64,000 nt of DNA from Rhizobium favelukesii. GTDB taxonomy: Bacteria > Pseudomonadota > Alphaproteobacteria > Rhizobiales > Rhizobiaceae. The DNA is taken from positions 1,925,001 through 1,989,000 of the forward strand of contig NZ_HG916852.1 in the NCBI RefSeq assembly GCF_000577275.2, in the 5' to 3' direction. This document shows positions 1-7,356 of the stretch, in pieces. The notes under the pieces were generated by a model that ran no database searches, had not been told where the DNA came from, and saw only the letters and a program-made list of their open reading frames with translations. The position numbers and the translations under genes are program-made. Numbering within the stretch: the first letter of the stretch is position 1; each line of letters begins with the position of its first letter.

Positions 1-678
1 CTTCGCTCAGACGGACAGATGCGGGGCGATCGGCTGGATTATGCGGCCGAGCAGCTTTGGTCGACCCCGAGAGCGTCCGATGCGGAAAAGGGAGGCCCGA
101 ACCAGAGCTTCGGAGCGGGCGGAATGCCTTTGCCGGCTCAAGCAAGCCAGTGGTCGACTCCTTCAGTTGCGGACACGACTGGCGGACGGATGAGCCGCTC
201 GGGACAACGATCGAACGAGTTGCTCCTGAAGGGGCAGGCTTTCGATGTGAGCGAGAAGATGTGGTCGACACCGCGGGTTTCCTCGGAACGAACGTCATCG
301 ATCGCCATGGATCGGCCGGACAGCGTGTCGTCGCTATCGATCGCCCAGCAGGCGGAGATGGTGATGGGCGAGGTACCGCGCGAAATTTATCTCGTCAGCG
401 AGAAGACGCAACGCCGGCTAGGCTTCGACCCCTCTTTGCTCCGGGACCGGCTGACCTATCCAGTTGGAGCGACACTCTCGCATCCGCGCCGGAGTTTGAA
501 CCCGCTTTTCGTCGAGTGGCTGATGGGCTGGCCTCCCGCATGGACGTTGGTCGCGTGGACCGACTTCGCATGCTCGGAAACGGAGTTGTCCCACTTCAAG
601 CAGCGTATGCGGTCCGCACTCTTGTCACTCGGCTTGCCGCAAGAGGCTCCTTTGGCGCAGCTAAGCTTGTTCGGATGA
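1..678 (+). CDS. Phage DNA methyltransferase-like protein, C-terminal part (5' end outside window)
   Basis: The frame is open from the first base, so the true start lies outside; ATG at 19 is only the first visible Met. Counted from that Met, three WSTP motifs sit at residues 14, 45 and 82, the first two followed by a short Ala/Asp and Gly-Gly patch. Near the end is the block LNPLFVEWLMGWPPAW. I associate this combination with the C-terminal part of methyltransferase-like ORFs in prophages of rhizobia and related bacteria. No catalytic cytosine methyltransferase motif (PCQ, ENV) falls in the visible part, so the function is a family impression. It heads a run of tightly packed early phage genes. 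A second open frame at 57-695 is taken to be its shadow. Confidence 0.55.
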   Translation, partial: LRSDGQMRGDRLDYAAEQLWSTPRASDAEKGGPNQSFGAGGMPLPAQASQWSTPSVADTTGGRMSRSGQRSNELLLKGQAFDVSEKMWSTPRVSSERTSSIAMDRPDSVSSLSIAQQAEMVMGEVPREIYLVSEKTQRRLGFDPSLLRDRLTYPVGATLSHPRRSLNPLFVEWLMGWPPAWTLVAWTDFACSETELSHFKQRMRSALLSLGLPQEAPLAQLSLFG

Positions 679-691
679 TGGAGATCGCAGC

Positions 692-1009
692 ATGACACAG
701 AAGCTCCTCTCCCTCTTCCGAGAGCCCCACAACATGGACACGGCGCAGATTGCCAGACATCTCGGCAAGTCAGAGGCATGGGTCTACGCCGCCATCCATC
801 GCGAGCGTTGCCTTGAGAAGGGCGACACGGCCCACGAGGACGCCAAAGAACAGCAGCGCTCTGCGGCACAGAAGGAACGCGAGCGCCGCCGTCAGGAATA
901 CCTCAAGAACCGCGACCGCCGCGAAGAGTACGTCCGCACCAAGAAGCGCACTCTGAAGCCGCTGATCATGCCGGCAGGCGTCACGCGTCAAGTATGGGTG
1001 GAGCAATGA
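692..1009 (+). CDS. Small basic phage protein with possible N-terminal helix-turn-helix
   Basis: 105 residues, start ATG after a GGAG-type ribosome site. Residues about 10-30 (DTAQIARHLGKSEAWVYAAI) look like a helix-turn-helix of the kind that selects DNA. The remainder is Arg/Lys/Glu-rich and probably a charged helix. It starts 13 bases after the preceding stop and overlaps the next gene by 4 bases, so it belongs to the early phage operon. I do not recognise a named family; a small regulator is possible. Confidence 0.6.
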   Translation: MTQKLLSLFREPHNMDTAQIARHLGKSEAWVYAAIHRERCLEKGDTAHEDAKEQQRSAAQKERERRRQEYLKNRDRREEYVRTKKRTLKPLIMPAGVTRQVWVEQ

Positions 1010-1215
1010 CCGATCCCCAAGAGATGTTGGATTGGCTCGACAAGCGCATCGCCAGCGCCATGACCTGGCTCGACGACCACGGCCGGGAATCTCGCAAGCC
1101 CCGCCCAGATCACGAGATCGAAACCAAGGAATACGACATCTCCATGTTTGAGGAGATCAAGGTGGCTTATGTCAAGGCTCTCAATCGGAAATTGGCGAAC
1201 GAGGCAGCGGCATGA
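1006..1215 (+). CDS. Small hypothetical phage protein
   Basis: 69 residues. I chose ATG 1006 (MTDPQEMLDWLDKR) because it makes an ATGA overlap with the preceding stop and lies behind a GGTGGAG ribosome site; an in-frame ATG at 994 would overlap the upstream gene by 16 bases. Acidic and amphipathic, with no domain I recognise. The next gene again starts on an ATGA overlap, supporting translational coupling. Confidence 0.55.
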   Translation: MTDPQEMLDWLDKRIASAMTWLDDHGRESRKPRPDHEIETKEYDISMFEEIKVAYVKALNRKLANEAAA

Positions 1216-1589
1216 CGGCAATCCTCTCCCGCGAAGAAGGTCGCAAGCTCCTCTCGGCCCCGAAGAAGAAATCCAAGTACGGCAACACCCGCGTTCAGGT
1301 CGATGGCATCTGGTTCGACTCGAAGCGCGAGGCAGCCTTCTACGGCGAACTGAAGCAGCGCGAAAAGGCTGGCGAGGTGTCCGGCGTCGATCTTCAGCGC
1401 TCGTTCGCCCTTCTCGGCCCGCAAGGGATGCTGATGGCAACCTACCGATGCGACTTCGCCTTCATCGACCACAGCCAGGATCACCGCCTGCGCGTCGTCG
1501 ATGTGAAAGGAGTCGAAACGAAAGAATTCAAGATCAAGCGCCGGATGATGAAAGCGCTGTTGGGCATAGACGTGGAGGTGATCAAGTGA
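1212..1589 (+). CDS. DUF1064 family nuclease-like protein
   Basis: 125 residues. The motif order KYGNTRVQVDGIWFDSKREA, then an Asp in CDFAFID, then VVDVKGVETKEFKIKRRMM matches the DUF1064 family of phage and prophage proteins, which has a PD-(D/E)XK nuclease-like layout (Glu in SKREA, Asp in the middle strand, D-x-K in VVDVKG). These proteins are thought to act in phage DNA processing or recombination, but the biochemical role is not settled. Start on an ATGA overlap; the C-terminus abuts the next GTG start. Confidence 0.75.
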   Translation: MTAILSREEGRKLLSAPKKKSKYGNTRVQVDGIWFDSKREAAFYGELKQREKAGEVSGVDLQRSFALLGPQGMLMATYRCDFAFIDHSQDHRLRVVDVKGVETKEFKIKRRMMKALLGIDVEVIK

Positions 1590-1954
1590 ATGAGCTTATG
1601 GAAATCCTCTCTCCCATCCTCGGGGATGAACTGGCGAAAGACATTATTGCCCATCGCCGCGGCAAGAAATGCCCGCTAACGCCTCGTGGAGCGAAAGCAT
1701 TGCTCCGAGAGTATCAGGCGACCGGCAACCCTATCAACGCGGCAGAGGAGCACCTGAACCGTGGCTGGCAGGGCTTCAAAGCCGAGTGGGTCATGAAGGG
1801 CAAAGGCTTCCACGATCCGCACAATCCCATGCCCCGCCAGGAGACGCGCGAAGAATACCTCGCCCGCGCCATCCAGAAGAACCAAGACGATTGGGAAGGC
1901 AACTCCCGCGCCCATCAGGTACGCCAGCTTATGGCACAGGCGGTGAAGCAATGA
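1586..1954 (+). CDS. Hypothetical phage protein with RGWQGFKAEWV motif
   Basis: 122 residues from GTG 1586, chosen because GGAGG lies 7-8 bases upstream and the codon overlaps the previous stop (GTGA). A later ATG at 1598 is possible. The segment NRGWQGFKAEWV resembles the short tail motif seen at the end of phage replication-type proteins, but there is no helicase or primase domain here. Residues 20-60 look helical and basic. Function unknown; it sits between a DUF1064 protein and further small early genes. Confidence 0.55.
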   Translation: MNELMEILSPILGDELAKDIIAHRRGKKCPLTPRGAKALLREYQATGNPINAAEEHLNRGWQGFKAEWVMKGKGFHDPHNPMPRQETREEYLARAIQKNQDDWEGNSRAHQVRQLMAQAVKQ

Positions 1955-2175
1955 CGGGATGGTACATCTACCGCGTTGCTGATCTCCTCGCGCCTTTCGG
2001 CAATGAAGTCGGCATGGAAGGCAAGTGGTATCGAGCGGTTCCATTACCGTTTTATCCCGGCCCCATAGGTCGCCTCAAAGCAGCATTCCTCGTCTTCACC
2101 GGCAAAGCCCACGCCGTTCAATGGCCTGAGCCTGGAGACTTCGAGAAGGCTTGGCGACGGGGGATGGGTCAATGA
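1951..2175 (+). CDS. Small hypothetical phage protein
   Basis: 74 residues from ATG 1951 on an ATGA overlap. Rich in aromatic residues and Pro (MTGWYIYRVADLL, PLPFYPGPIGRL). No domain recognised. The next gene starts on another ATGA overlap at 2172. Retained because of the unbroken chain of 4-base overlaps on both sides. Confidence 0.5.
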   Translation: MTGWYIYRVADLLAPFGNEVGMEGKWYRAVPLPFYPGPIGRLKAAFLVFTGKAHAVQWPEPGDFEKAWRRGMGQ

Positions 2176-2369
2176 TCGACCATTGCCAACGTCAACGCGA
2201 CATCATCGCCCGAGAACGCCTCCAGTTCGTCGGGGAGAACGTCTCCCAAGAGGCCTTCGTCATGGGCGTCAACCGCCGCGCTTGGCCGATTGGGGCCCGA
2301 TATTTCTTTGCATTGCAACAGGTTTGGGCGCCACGCAGCGCCGTCATGCCGAAGGAAGCCGCAGAATGA
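2172..2369 (+). CDS. Small hypothetical phage protein
   Basis: 65 residues from ATG 2172 (MIDHCQRQRDIIARERLQFV), overlapping the preceding stop and the following start by 4 bases each. Amphipathic N-terminal helix, no recognised family. Support comes mainly from operon geometry. Confidence 0.45.
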   Translation: MIDHCQRQRDIIARERLQFVGENVSQEAFVMGVNRRAWPIGARYFFALQQVWAPRSAVMPKEAAE

Positions 2370-2917
2370 ACATGAGACCCGAATTCGACATAGATACAGC
2401 CTCGAAGATGTGGAACGACGGTTTCTCTGCGGGCATGATCGCAAACGCCCTCGGTGTGTCCCGCAACGTCGTCATCGGGAAGGCCAACAGAAACCGGGAG
2501 CTTTTTCCAAACAAAGCAAAGACAGGCATCAGGGGAGGCCATCGGGTAGGTATACCTCGCGCCGAGCTAACCGAAGAAGAACGCGAGCGCCGCAGAAACG
2601 CTCAGAACGCCAAGCGCAGGACTGAACGTGGGTTTACGAGGCGGACCAAGGCAGAGTCGGTAGAGCAGCGCCGCGAGGAGCGCGAGGACAAGGCAGCACA
2701 GCGCCGCCAGCGCGGATTTACCGCGTCGATCGACATTCTCCGCCAGCCAACCGCCAAGCCGCTATACGACCTTCGTGCATGTGACTGCCATTGGCCTTGC
2801 AGTGACGGCCCCGCGTATCTCTTTTGCGCCGCCGAAACGACCGAGGGGTCTGCCTACTGCGCCGAACACCTCGAGCGCTCCCTGCCGTCTCTGGCCGAAC
2901 GGAGGGTAACAGCATGA
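2366..2917 (+). CDS. GcrA family cell-cycle regulator homologue encoded by prophage
   Basis: 183 residues, ATG 2366 on an ATGA overlap. The N-terminus has the GcrA layout: MWNDGFSAGMIANALG then SRNVVIGKANR, the helix-turn-helix that in GcrA recognises methylated GANTC promoters. The middle is a long Arg/Glu-rich stretch. The end (about residues 137-175) has the Cys/His pattern CDCHWPC, LFCAAE, YCAEH that resembles the GcrA sigma70-interaction part. Host GcrA is an alphaproteobacterial transcription factor working with CcrM methylation (known for the family). Here it lies directly upstream of a DnaA-domain protein, so a phage role in reading or redirecting the host cell cycle is my inference. 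Confidence 0.8.
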   Translation: MNMRPEFDIDTASKMWNDGFSAGMIANALGVSRNVVIGKANRNRELFPNKAKTGIRGGHRVGIPRAELTEEERERRRNAQNAKRRTERGFTRRTKAESVEQRREEREDKAAQRRQRGFTASIDILRQPTAKPLYDLRACDCHWPCSDGPAYLFCAAETTEGSAYCAEHLERSLPSLAERRVTA

Positions 2918-3369
2918 TCGTCCAAGCCCGAGATTACACGTCAGCCGACGAGATGCGCGCCAGCGCCCACGCGCTTCATCAAAAGCTCATGAACACGCGG
3001 CCAGCAAAGAAGGTAGCCGTAGTAATTGCCCCGAAGGTCATTGCCCTTCGCCCTTCATGGCGGCGTGCTGTTCAGCCCTTCGATGCGCATGTGAAGGACT
3101 GGCAGTTGTGGTGCCTTGAGCGCATGTCTCCCTGCAAGGCCCATATGCGCCGCCGCTGCGAAGATTTCGGCATCACCATGGAAGAGCTAACCGGCCGTAG
3201 CCGACGCCATCCGATCGTCGAATATCGCCAACTCGTGATGTGGGAGATCAAGACAATCATCAAGCCAGAGATCAGTTACCCGGAAATCGGCAGGCTTTTC
3301 GGCGGCAAAGACCATACGACGGCACTTTGGGCAGTACGCAGAGTGGCGGCAATGAAGGCGGCTCAGTAA
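2914..3369 (+). CDS. DnaA domain IV-like DNA-binding protein without ATPase
   Basis: 151 residues, ATG 2914 on an ATGA overlap; the shorter start is preferred to one at 2824. Residues about 70-150 match the C-terminal origin-binding domain of DnaA: an N-terminal helix, CEDFGITMEELTGRSRRHPI, and the signature GGKDHTTALWAVRRV. Full-length DnaA is usually over 450 residues with an AAA+ ATPase; nothing of that is here. Such a protein could bind DnaA boxes on phage or host DNA, either as a phage initiator accessory or as a competitor of host DnaA. The function is inferred from the domain only. Confidence 0.8.
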   Translation: MIVQARDYTSADEMRASAHALHQKLMNTRPAKKVAVVIAPKVIALRPSWRRAVQPFDAHVKDWQLWCLERMSPCKAHMRRRCEDFGITMEELTGRSRRHPIVEYRQLVMWEIKTIIKPEISYPEIGRLFGGKDHTTALWAVRRVAAMKAAQ

Positions 3370-3386
3370 TCGAGGAACAGGCGGCA

Positions 3387-4037
3387 ATGGCATCACAGGC
3401 GGAAAAACTACGGCGCAAGCGAGCGGCACAAGGCGCAGGGCGTCCACGCAAGCAGGGCGTCGACAGATATCCGAGCGGCAAGATCAAGCCGGCAGAGACC
3501 GAGAAGGAAACGCAGAGCGTGGCAATCCAGGCAAGAAAGCGCGTCAACGGCTGGAGCGATGAGACACCGGACAAGAAGGCGCTTGACCCCCGCGCAGGGT
3601 ACACGCTCGGCCTCATATGCATCGATGGCAAGATCACCGAAGAGCAGATGGAGATAGGGAACGAGTACGCCCTAGCCATCGCTCGTTATCACCGCCTCGT
3701 CGGCATCCCGTTCCCTTCGGCGCGGGCTCAGTCGCTATTCAGCATCAAAGGCCATGACGGGGAAGTCACCGACGAGCACGCAGCTCGGGCTCGATCGGCA
3801 AGCAATCTGATGATGAGGCTTCAAGGCATCCTGCTTCAGTGTGTGGACGGACCACAGGTGCGGCAGACGGTAAACTCTGTTTCGGTTATGGATCTCCAGC
3901 ACCTCCGCGACATGCCTCCACAGCAATTGTTGTGGCTTCGCAGGGGATTGACGGCTCTCATCAATAGCGGGGCATTGCCAAATCATAACCGAAATGCTAC
4001 CGATATTACACGCTTCGAAGTTCGTGCTTCGGCGTGA
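3387..4037 (+). CDS. Hypothetical phage protein, early operon
   Basis: 216 residues from ATG 3387 (MASQAEKLRRKRAAQG), preceded by GAGGAACAGG. A longer frame to 3240 lies inside the DnaA-like gene and is not supported. The first 60 residues are very basic (KRAAQGAGRPRKQG), the rest mostly helical, with a conserved-looking DMPPQQLLWLRRGLTALI near the end. Unknown function; may bind nucleic acid. Usually such genes close the early control block of rhizobial phages. Confidence 0.6.
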   Translation: MASQAEKLRRKRAAQGAGRPRKQGVDRYPSGKIKPAETEKETQSVAIQARKRVNGWSDETPDKKALDPRAGYTLGLICIDGKITEEQMEIGNEYALAIARYHRLVGIPFPSARAQSLFSIKGHDGEVTDEHAARARSASNLMMRLQGILLQCVDGPQVRQTVNSVSVMDLQHLRDMPPQQLLWLRRGLTALINSGALPNHNRNATDITRFEVRASA

Positions 4038-4125
4038 TCCCATTTCCAGAGTTGCAGTTAGCTCCAGAGAACCCGCTGCCGAACTTTCCAACCGGTCGGC
4101 GGGTTTCTCGATTTCAGGGATTGAG

Positions 4126-4314
4126 ATGAGCGACACAGACGCATTCCCCCCTCTCGAAGCCCACTGCTACGTACGCCAAGCGGAAACTGAGGACGGCCGT
4201 CAAGGATGGGCCCTCATAGACAGTGACGGAGAGGTGGAGCTTTTCTCCGAGAACCGCAGCGACGTGTTCTTCTACGCCGCAGCGCATGAGATCCGCATCG
4301 TCCAGACTAATTGA
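4126..4314 (+). CDS. Small acidic hypothetical phage protein
   Basis: 62 residues from ATG 4126, with AGGGA five bases upstream. The frame is open upstream to 3994, but that part overlaps the preceding gene's tail and lacks a ribosome site. Acidic (MSDTDAFPPLEAHCYVRQ, DSDGEVELFSE), with no domain recognised. Lies 9 bases before the SLOG gene. Confidence 0.5.
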   Translation: MSDTDAFPPLEAHCYVRQAETEDGRQGWALIDSDGEVELFSENRSDVFFYAAAHEIRIVQTN

Positions 4315-4323
4315 GGGCCACCG

Positions 4324-4692
4324 ATGCGCGTTCTGATCTGCGGTGGGCGTGATTACAACGATTACAACAAGTTCGGTTCTGTCATGGAGCCAATCGCCAG
4401 AAAGCAGTGGAATAGCGTCAAAGGTGCGTTCGATCTCACCATTATCTCCGGTGGAGCGCGTGGCGCCGACACGATGGCGATAGAATGGGCCGATGAGTTC
4501 GCCGCCAACCTCATGAAGTTCAACGCAGATTGGCAGAAGCACGGGCGCGCCGCTGGCCCGATCAGAAATCAAGAGATGATCGATATAGGCCAGCCTGATT
4601 TGGTGATCGCGTTCCCCGGCGGGAAGGGTACTGCTGACATGGTCAAGAGGGCAAAGCAGGCCGGAATTGACGTCATGGAAATCGCATCATGA
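4324..4692 (+). CDS. SLOG domain protein (DUF2493 family)
   Basis: 122 residues. The Rossmann-like nucleotide-binding pattern is clear: MRVLICGGRDY at the N-terminus, SGGARGADTMAIEWA in the middle, RNQEM, then VIAFPGGKGTADMV. This is the DUF2493/SLOG family, common in phages and related to the YspA/CpYspA proteins, thought to bind nucleotide-derived ligands; some SLOG proteins act as sensors in defence systems. Role here unknown. Ribosome site GAGGG upstream; its stop overlaps the small lipoprotein start. Confidence 0.8.
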   Translation: MRVLICGGRDYNDYNKFGSVMEPIARKQWNSVKGAFDLTIISGGARGADTMAIEWADEFAANLMKFNADWQKHGRAAGPIRNQEMIDIGQPDLVIAFPGGKGTADMVKRAKQAGIDVMEIAS

Positions 4693-4811
4693 CCCCCACC
4701 ATTCGCTCCACTCTCATCCTCATAGCCATACTAGCAGGGGCGATAGCAATATCGTGGCTGGCAGGGTGTGCTCACCAGCCGCCATGCTCTGATTGCTGGA
4801 AGGCGCTGTAA
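4689..4811 (+). CDS. Tiny prophage lipoprotein
   Basis: 40 codons. MTPTIRS, then a hydrophobic stretch (residues 8-25), then the lipobox LAGC with Cys27, then a 13-residue tail with two more Cys (Cys33, Cys36) and His29. Starts on ATGA with the SLOG gene and ends on TAATG with the next. A lipidated exit peptide of this size could alter the cell surface, for example by superinfection exclusion, but that is a guess. Confidence 0.5.
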   Translation: MTPTIRSTLILIAILAGAIAISWLAGCAHQPPCSDCWKAL

Positions 4812-5005
4812 TGGAAGGCAATGTCCTGAAGCAGGCCAAAGAGGCTAGCATCTCAGCGGTTGTCACCCGCGCTGACGGAACGGTCGAGCACCTTGGCATC
4901 ATCAGCTACTGGCATAAGAACCCACTCCGCAGGATGGCGTGGCACGTCAAACAGGACTTGAAGGATTTGCTGCAATGGTCTCACGAGTCCAAAACGCGGG
5001 TCTAG
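4811..5005 (+). CDS. Small hypothetical phage protein
   Basis: 64 residues from ATG 4811 on a TAATG overlap. Beta-type composition: ISAVVTRADGTVEHLGIISY then a basic segment KNPLRRMAWHVKQDLKDLL. No family name known to me. Its last 31 bases overlap the next structural-type gene. Confidence 0.55.
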   Translation: MEGNVLKQAKEASISAVVTRADGTVEHLGIISYWHKNPLRRMAWHVKQDLKDLLQWSHESKTRV

Positions 5006-5352
5006 CCCGCATCACGTCCTTGCTCGCCGCCGCATCCTGGTGGCTGCAGTGGGGGACGGGTTCGGCAGCAGCAGCGGCGGCGAACGTAGTCACGACCACG
5101 ACGACGACCGAAGCGCGGGTTTCCGCGACGCCTGCACAGGGCACAACCACCGTCACCAACGACAAGATCACCTTCACTGGCACCGTTACTGCTGCCGGCA
5201 CGCGTGCGATTACTGAGGTCGGTGTGTTCGATGCCGTTGGGTCCGGTTCACCCCCAACGGGCGGGAACATGGACGTCTATGGCGATTTCACCGCAATCAA
5301 CCTTGCGTCCGGAGACTCGATCGCTTTCACGGTAAACGTCACCTTCTCGTAA
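4975..5352 (+). CDS. Phage structural protein, Thr/Ala-rich beta protein
   Basis: 125 residues from ATG 4975, with AAGGA upstream; overlaps the preceding gene. After an N-terminal hydrophobic stretch (LARITSLLAAASWWLQWGTG) the protein is a Thr-rich beta domain with TNDKITFTGTVTAAGTRAIT and a terminal FTVNVTF strand. This pattern recurs in small virion proteins of phages, often beside fibre genes. I infer a structural or fibre-associated role. Confidence 0.55.
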   Translation: MVSRVQNAGLARITSLLAAASWWLQWGTGSAAAAAANVVTTTTTTEARVSATPAQGTTTVTNDKITFTGTVTAAGTRAITEVGVFDAVGSGSPPTGGNMDVYGDFTAINLASGDSIAFTVNVTFS

Positions 5353-5361
5353 GGTACTGCC

Positions 5362-6612
5362 ATGGCTATAGCGTTTCGGTCGATTTCGAGCACGACATAC
5401 GCGAGCCGCGCCAACACTGCCGTCACGGCACCCGCTGGTATCGTCAACGGCGACATACTGATTGCCATCATCTTCTTGGGCCAGTCTGGCGGGACAGCGC
5501 CCACGGCGCCCACGGCGCCAAGCGGTTTTACACAGATCGGCACAGGGACCAGCGTTACCGAGAGCGGCAACAGTTTCAGCGCCCTGTTCGGTGTCTATTG
5601 GAAGCGGGCAGCCAGCGAAAGCGGCTCCTATACGTTCACGCACTCGACCGCTTCGTCGCAGGCCGCGATTGCCGTGTATAGCGGCGCGCTTTCTTCCGGT
5701 TCGCCTGTTGATGTGTTGTCTCAGAATTCAGGGACGCTGAGCCCAGGCACCACGGCAACGGCAACGGGCGTCACAACGACTGCCGCCAACGATTTAGTTA
5801 TTTATGCCGGTCACAATTGGGACGCGACCGGGACGCTATCGCCGCCGACAGGCATGACCGAACGCGTTGACAGTCTCGTCTACATCGCCGACGTGGCGCA
5901 GCCTTCCGCGGGGGCTAGCGGAAACAAGACGCAAACGCTTGCTTCGAATAATCCTTGGGCTGCGTTCCTTGTCGCGATTAAGGAAGCTGCCGGTGGAAGC
6001 TCGACGCCGCAGTCTGTCACGACAAGCTCAACCACTTCTGCAACGTGCAGCAAACGAGCTGGGAAGGTTTCGTCGGCGACTTCTGCTAGCTCGGTGACAC
6101 TGCGAAAGGTGGCCTCCAAGATCATAGCTGCGACGGTTGCTGATACCGTAGTCATCAGGAAAGCGGCCGGTCGTATCATCGCCGTCGCGTCATCCTCCGC
6201 GGTGAGCTCAAGCAAGAGAGCGGGCAAGGCATTCAGCGCAACGTCTTCGGCAATAGCCTCGATCGTTGCTCATGCGGCAGTGACATTCACCAAGACCGTG
6301 GGTGTGTCATGCACCGCGGCAGCGTCGGTCACGAAGTCGATCGCCAAGCGCATAAGTGCAACACTATCAATCGGCGCCCTCGTAGATGCCATCGCGCGCA
6401 TCCTGGCGCCATCGCCGATCGATTTAAGACGCAAGAGCGCCACAGCAGCGGCAGAGGGCCGAACAGTCTCCACGCCGCCCGAGACAAGATCGGCACTGAC
6501 AATTCTGGAGCATCGCACGGTTCCAGCGCCTGAAGAGCACAGAGCAGTCTCTGTGCAGGAACCGTCAAGAGCAATAACGCCATCCGCCACAAGGCGTCGA
6601 GACAACGTCTAG
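5362..6612 (+). CDS. Fibre-like phage protein: beta domain plus internal 18-residue repeats
   Basis: 416 residues. Residues 1-210 form a Ser/Thr/Gly-rich beta domain typical of virion surface proteins. From about residue 215 to 335 there are tandem 18-residue units of the type K-x-A-x-K-x-x-x-A-T, with the key Lys/Arg codon at 6064, 6118, 6172 and 6226, exactly 54 bases apart, followed by two degenerate units. The last 60 residues are Arg/Pro/Glu-rich (for example PPETRSALTILEHRTV). Placed between two small structural genes and upstream of terminase. Likely a tail fibre or head-fibre component; no catalytic motif is seen. Confidence 0.6.
   Translation: MAIAFRSISSTTYASRANTAVTAPAGIVNGDILIAIIFLGQSGGTAPTAPTAPSGFTQIGTGTSVTESGNSFSALFGVYWKRAASESGSYTFTHSTASSQAAIAVYSGALSSGSPVDVLSQNSGTLSPGTTATATGVTTTAANDLVIYAGHNWDATGTLSPPTGMTERVDSLVYIADVAQPSAGASGNKTQTLASNNPWAAFLVAIKEAAGGSSTPQSVTTSSTTSATCSKRAGKVSSATSASSVTLRKVASKIIAATVADTVVIRKAAGRIIAVASSSAVSSSKRAGKAFSATSSAIASIVAHAAVTFTKTVGVSCTAAASVTKSIAKRISATLSIGALVDAIARILAPSPIDLRRKSATAAAEGRTVSTPPETRSALTILEHRTVPAPEEHRAVSVQEPSRAITPSATRRRDNV
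6010..6360 (+). repeat. Tandem 54-bp (18-residue) coding repeats
   Basis: Inside the fibre-like gene. Units SKRAGKVSSAT, RKVASKIIAAT, RKAAGRIIAVA and SKRAGKAFSAT start 54 bases apart. The alignable Lys/Arg positions are 6064, 6118, 6172 and 6226. Two weaker units (around 6304 and 6346) follow with spacing of 78 and 42 bases. DNA identity is lower than protein pattern identity, suggesting an old expansion. Confidence 0.75.
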
Positions 6613-6620
6613 GAGACACC

Positions 6621-6893
6621 ATGGCGCTAGAATGGCCCTTCAAAGACCCCGACGAGGTTCTTGACTATCAACTCGATTGGTCCGGTCGCCTCGGTGAAGA
6701 CCAGATAGCAACCAGCACATGGACCGTGCCCACCGGCATCGTGAAGAACAGCGATACCAACACGACCACGGTGTCTACCATTTGGCTTTCATCCGGCACG
6801 CTCAATTCCGCATACGAACTGGTCAACCGCATCACAACGACAGGCGGGCGCACAATGGACCAGACAGTCCGCATCCGTATCAGGGCGAAGTAA
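6621..6893 (+). CDS. Small virion protein, possible fibre-tail adaptor type
   Basis: 90 residues. The pattern DPDEVLDYQLDWSGRL, IATSTWTVPTG, TIWLSSGTLNSAYELVNRI and MDQTVRIRIR matches a conserved small phage beta protein annotated in some databases as a fibre-tail adaptor. It sits 8 bases downstream of the fibre-like gene and 4 bases before the terminase small subunit. An assembly role in joining fibre to virion is inferred from that family label and position. Confidence 0.65.
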   Translation: MALEWPFKDPDEVLDYQLDWSGRLGEDQIATSTWTVPTGIVKNSDTNTTTVSTIWLSSGTLNSAYELVNRITTTGGRTMDQTVRIRIRAK

Positions 6894-6897
6894 AGCA

Positions 6898-7356
6898 ATG
6901 GCCGGTGTATCAACATACACAGAGGAGATGGCAGACATCATCTGCGAGCGCATCGCAAACGGTGAGAGTCTGAAGGGCATTTGCGAAGACGAGGCCATGC
7001 CGTCAAAGGCGACCGTGTTCAAATGGCTTGGTGAAAACGCCTCGTTCTCTGACAAGTACGCGCGCGCACGCGAAACCCAGGCGGACGCTATTTTCGATGA
7101 AATCCTGTCGATCGCCGACGATGGCCGGAACGATTGGATGCAGAAGAATTTCGGCGAGGAATCTCGTTGGGTTGAGAACGGAGAGGCGCTTCGTCGCTCA
7201 CAGCTGCGCATCGATGCACGTAAGTGGATGGCAGGAAAGCTCCGCCCGAAGAAATACGGCGAGAAGCTAGAGATAGACCAGAAGACAACGCATGAGGTCG
7301 GGAACTCGGTTTCTGCGCTCATGGAAGCGATCGATGGCCGCACCCGCACTAAGTGA
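6898..7356 (+). CDS. Terminase small subunit
   Basis: 152 residues. N-terminal helix-turn-helix TEEMADIICERIANGESLKG, SKATVFKWLGEN followed by DKYARARETQADA and a C-terminal basic part (WMAGKLRPKKYGEKLEI). This is the usual architecture of small terminase proteins that bind the packaging site and recruit the large subunit. It overlaps the large subunit gene by 23 bases, the standard arrangement. Confidence 0.8.
   Translation: MAGVSTYTEEMADIICERIANGESLKGICEDEAMPSKATVFKWLGENASFSDKYARARETQADAIFDEILSIADDGRNDWMQKNFGEESRWVENGEALRRSQLRIDARKWMAGKLRPKKYGEKLEIDQKTTHEVGNSVSALMEAIDGRTRTK

Noticed and set aside
57..695. 212-codon plus-strand frame overlapping the first gene
   Set aside because: Competes with the frame open from base 1, which carries the WSTP repeats and LNPLFVEWLMGWP block; this one has no pattern.
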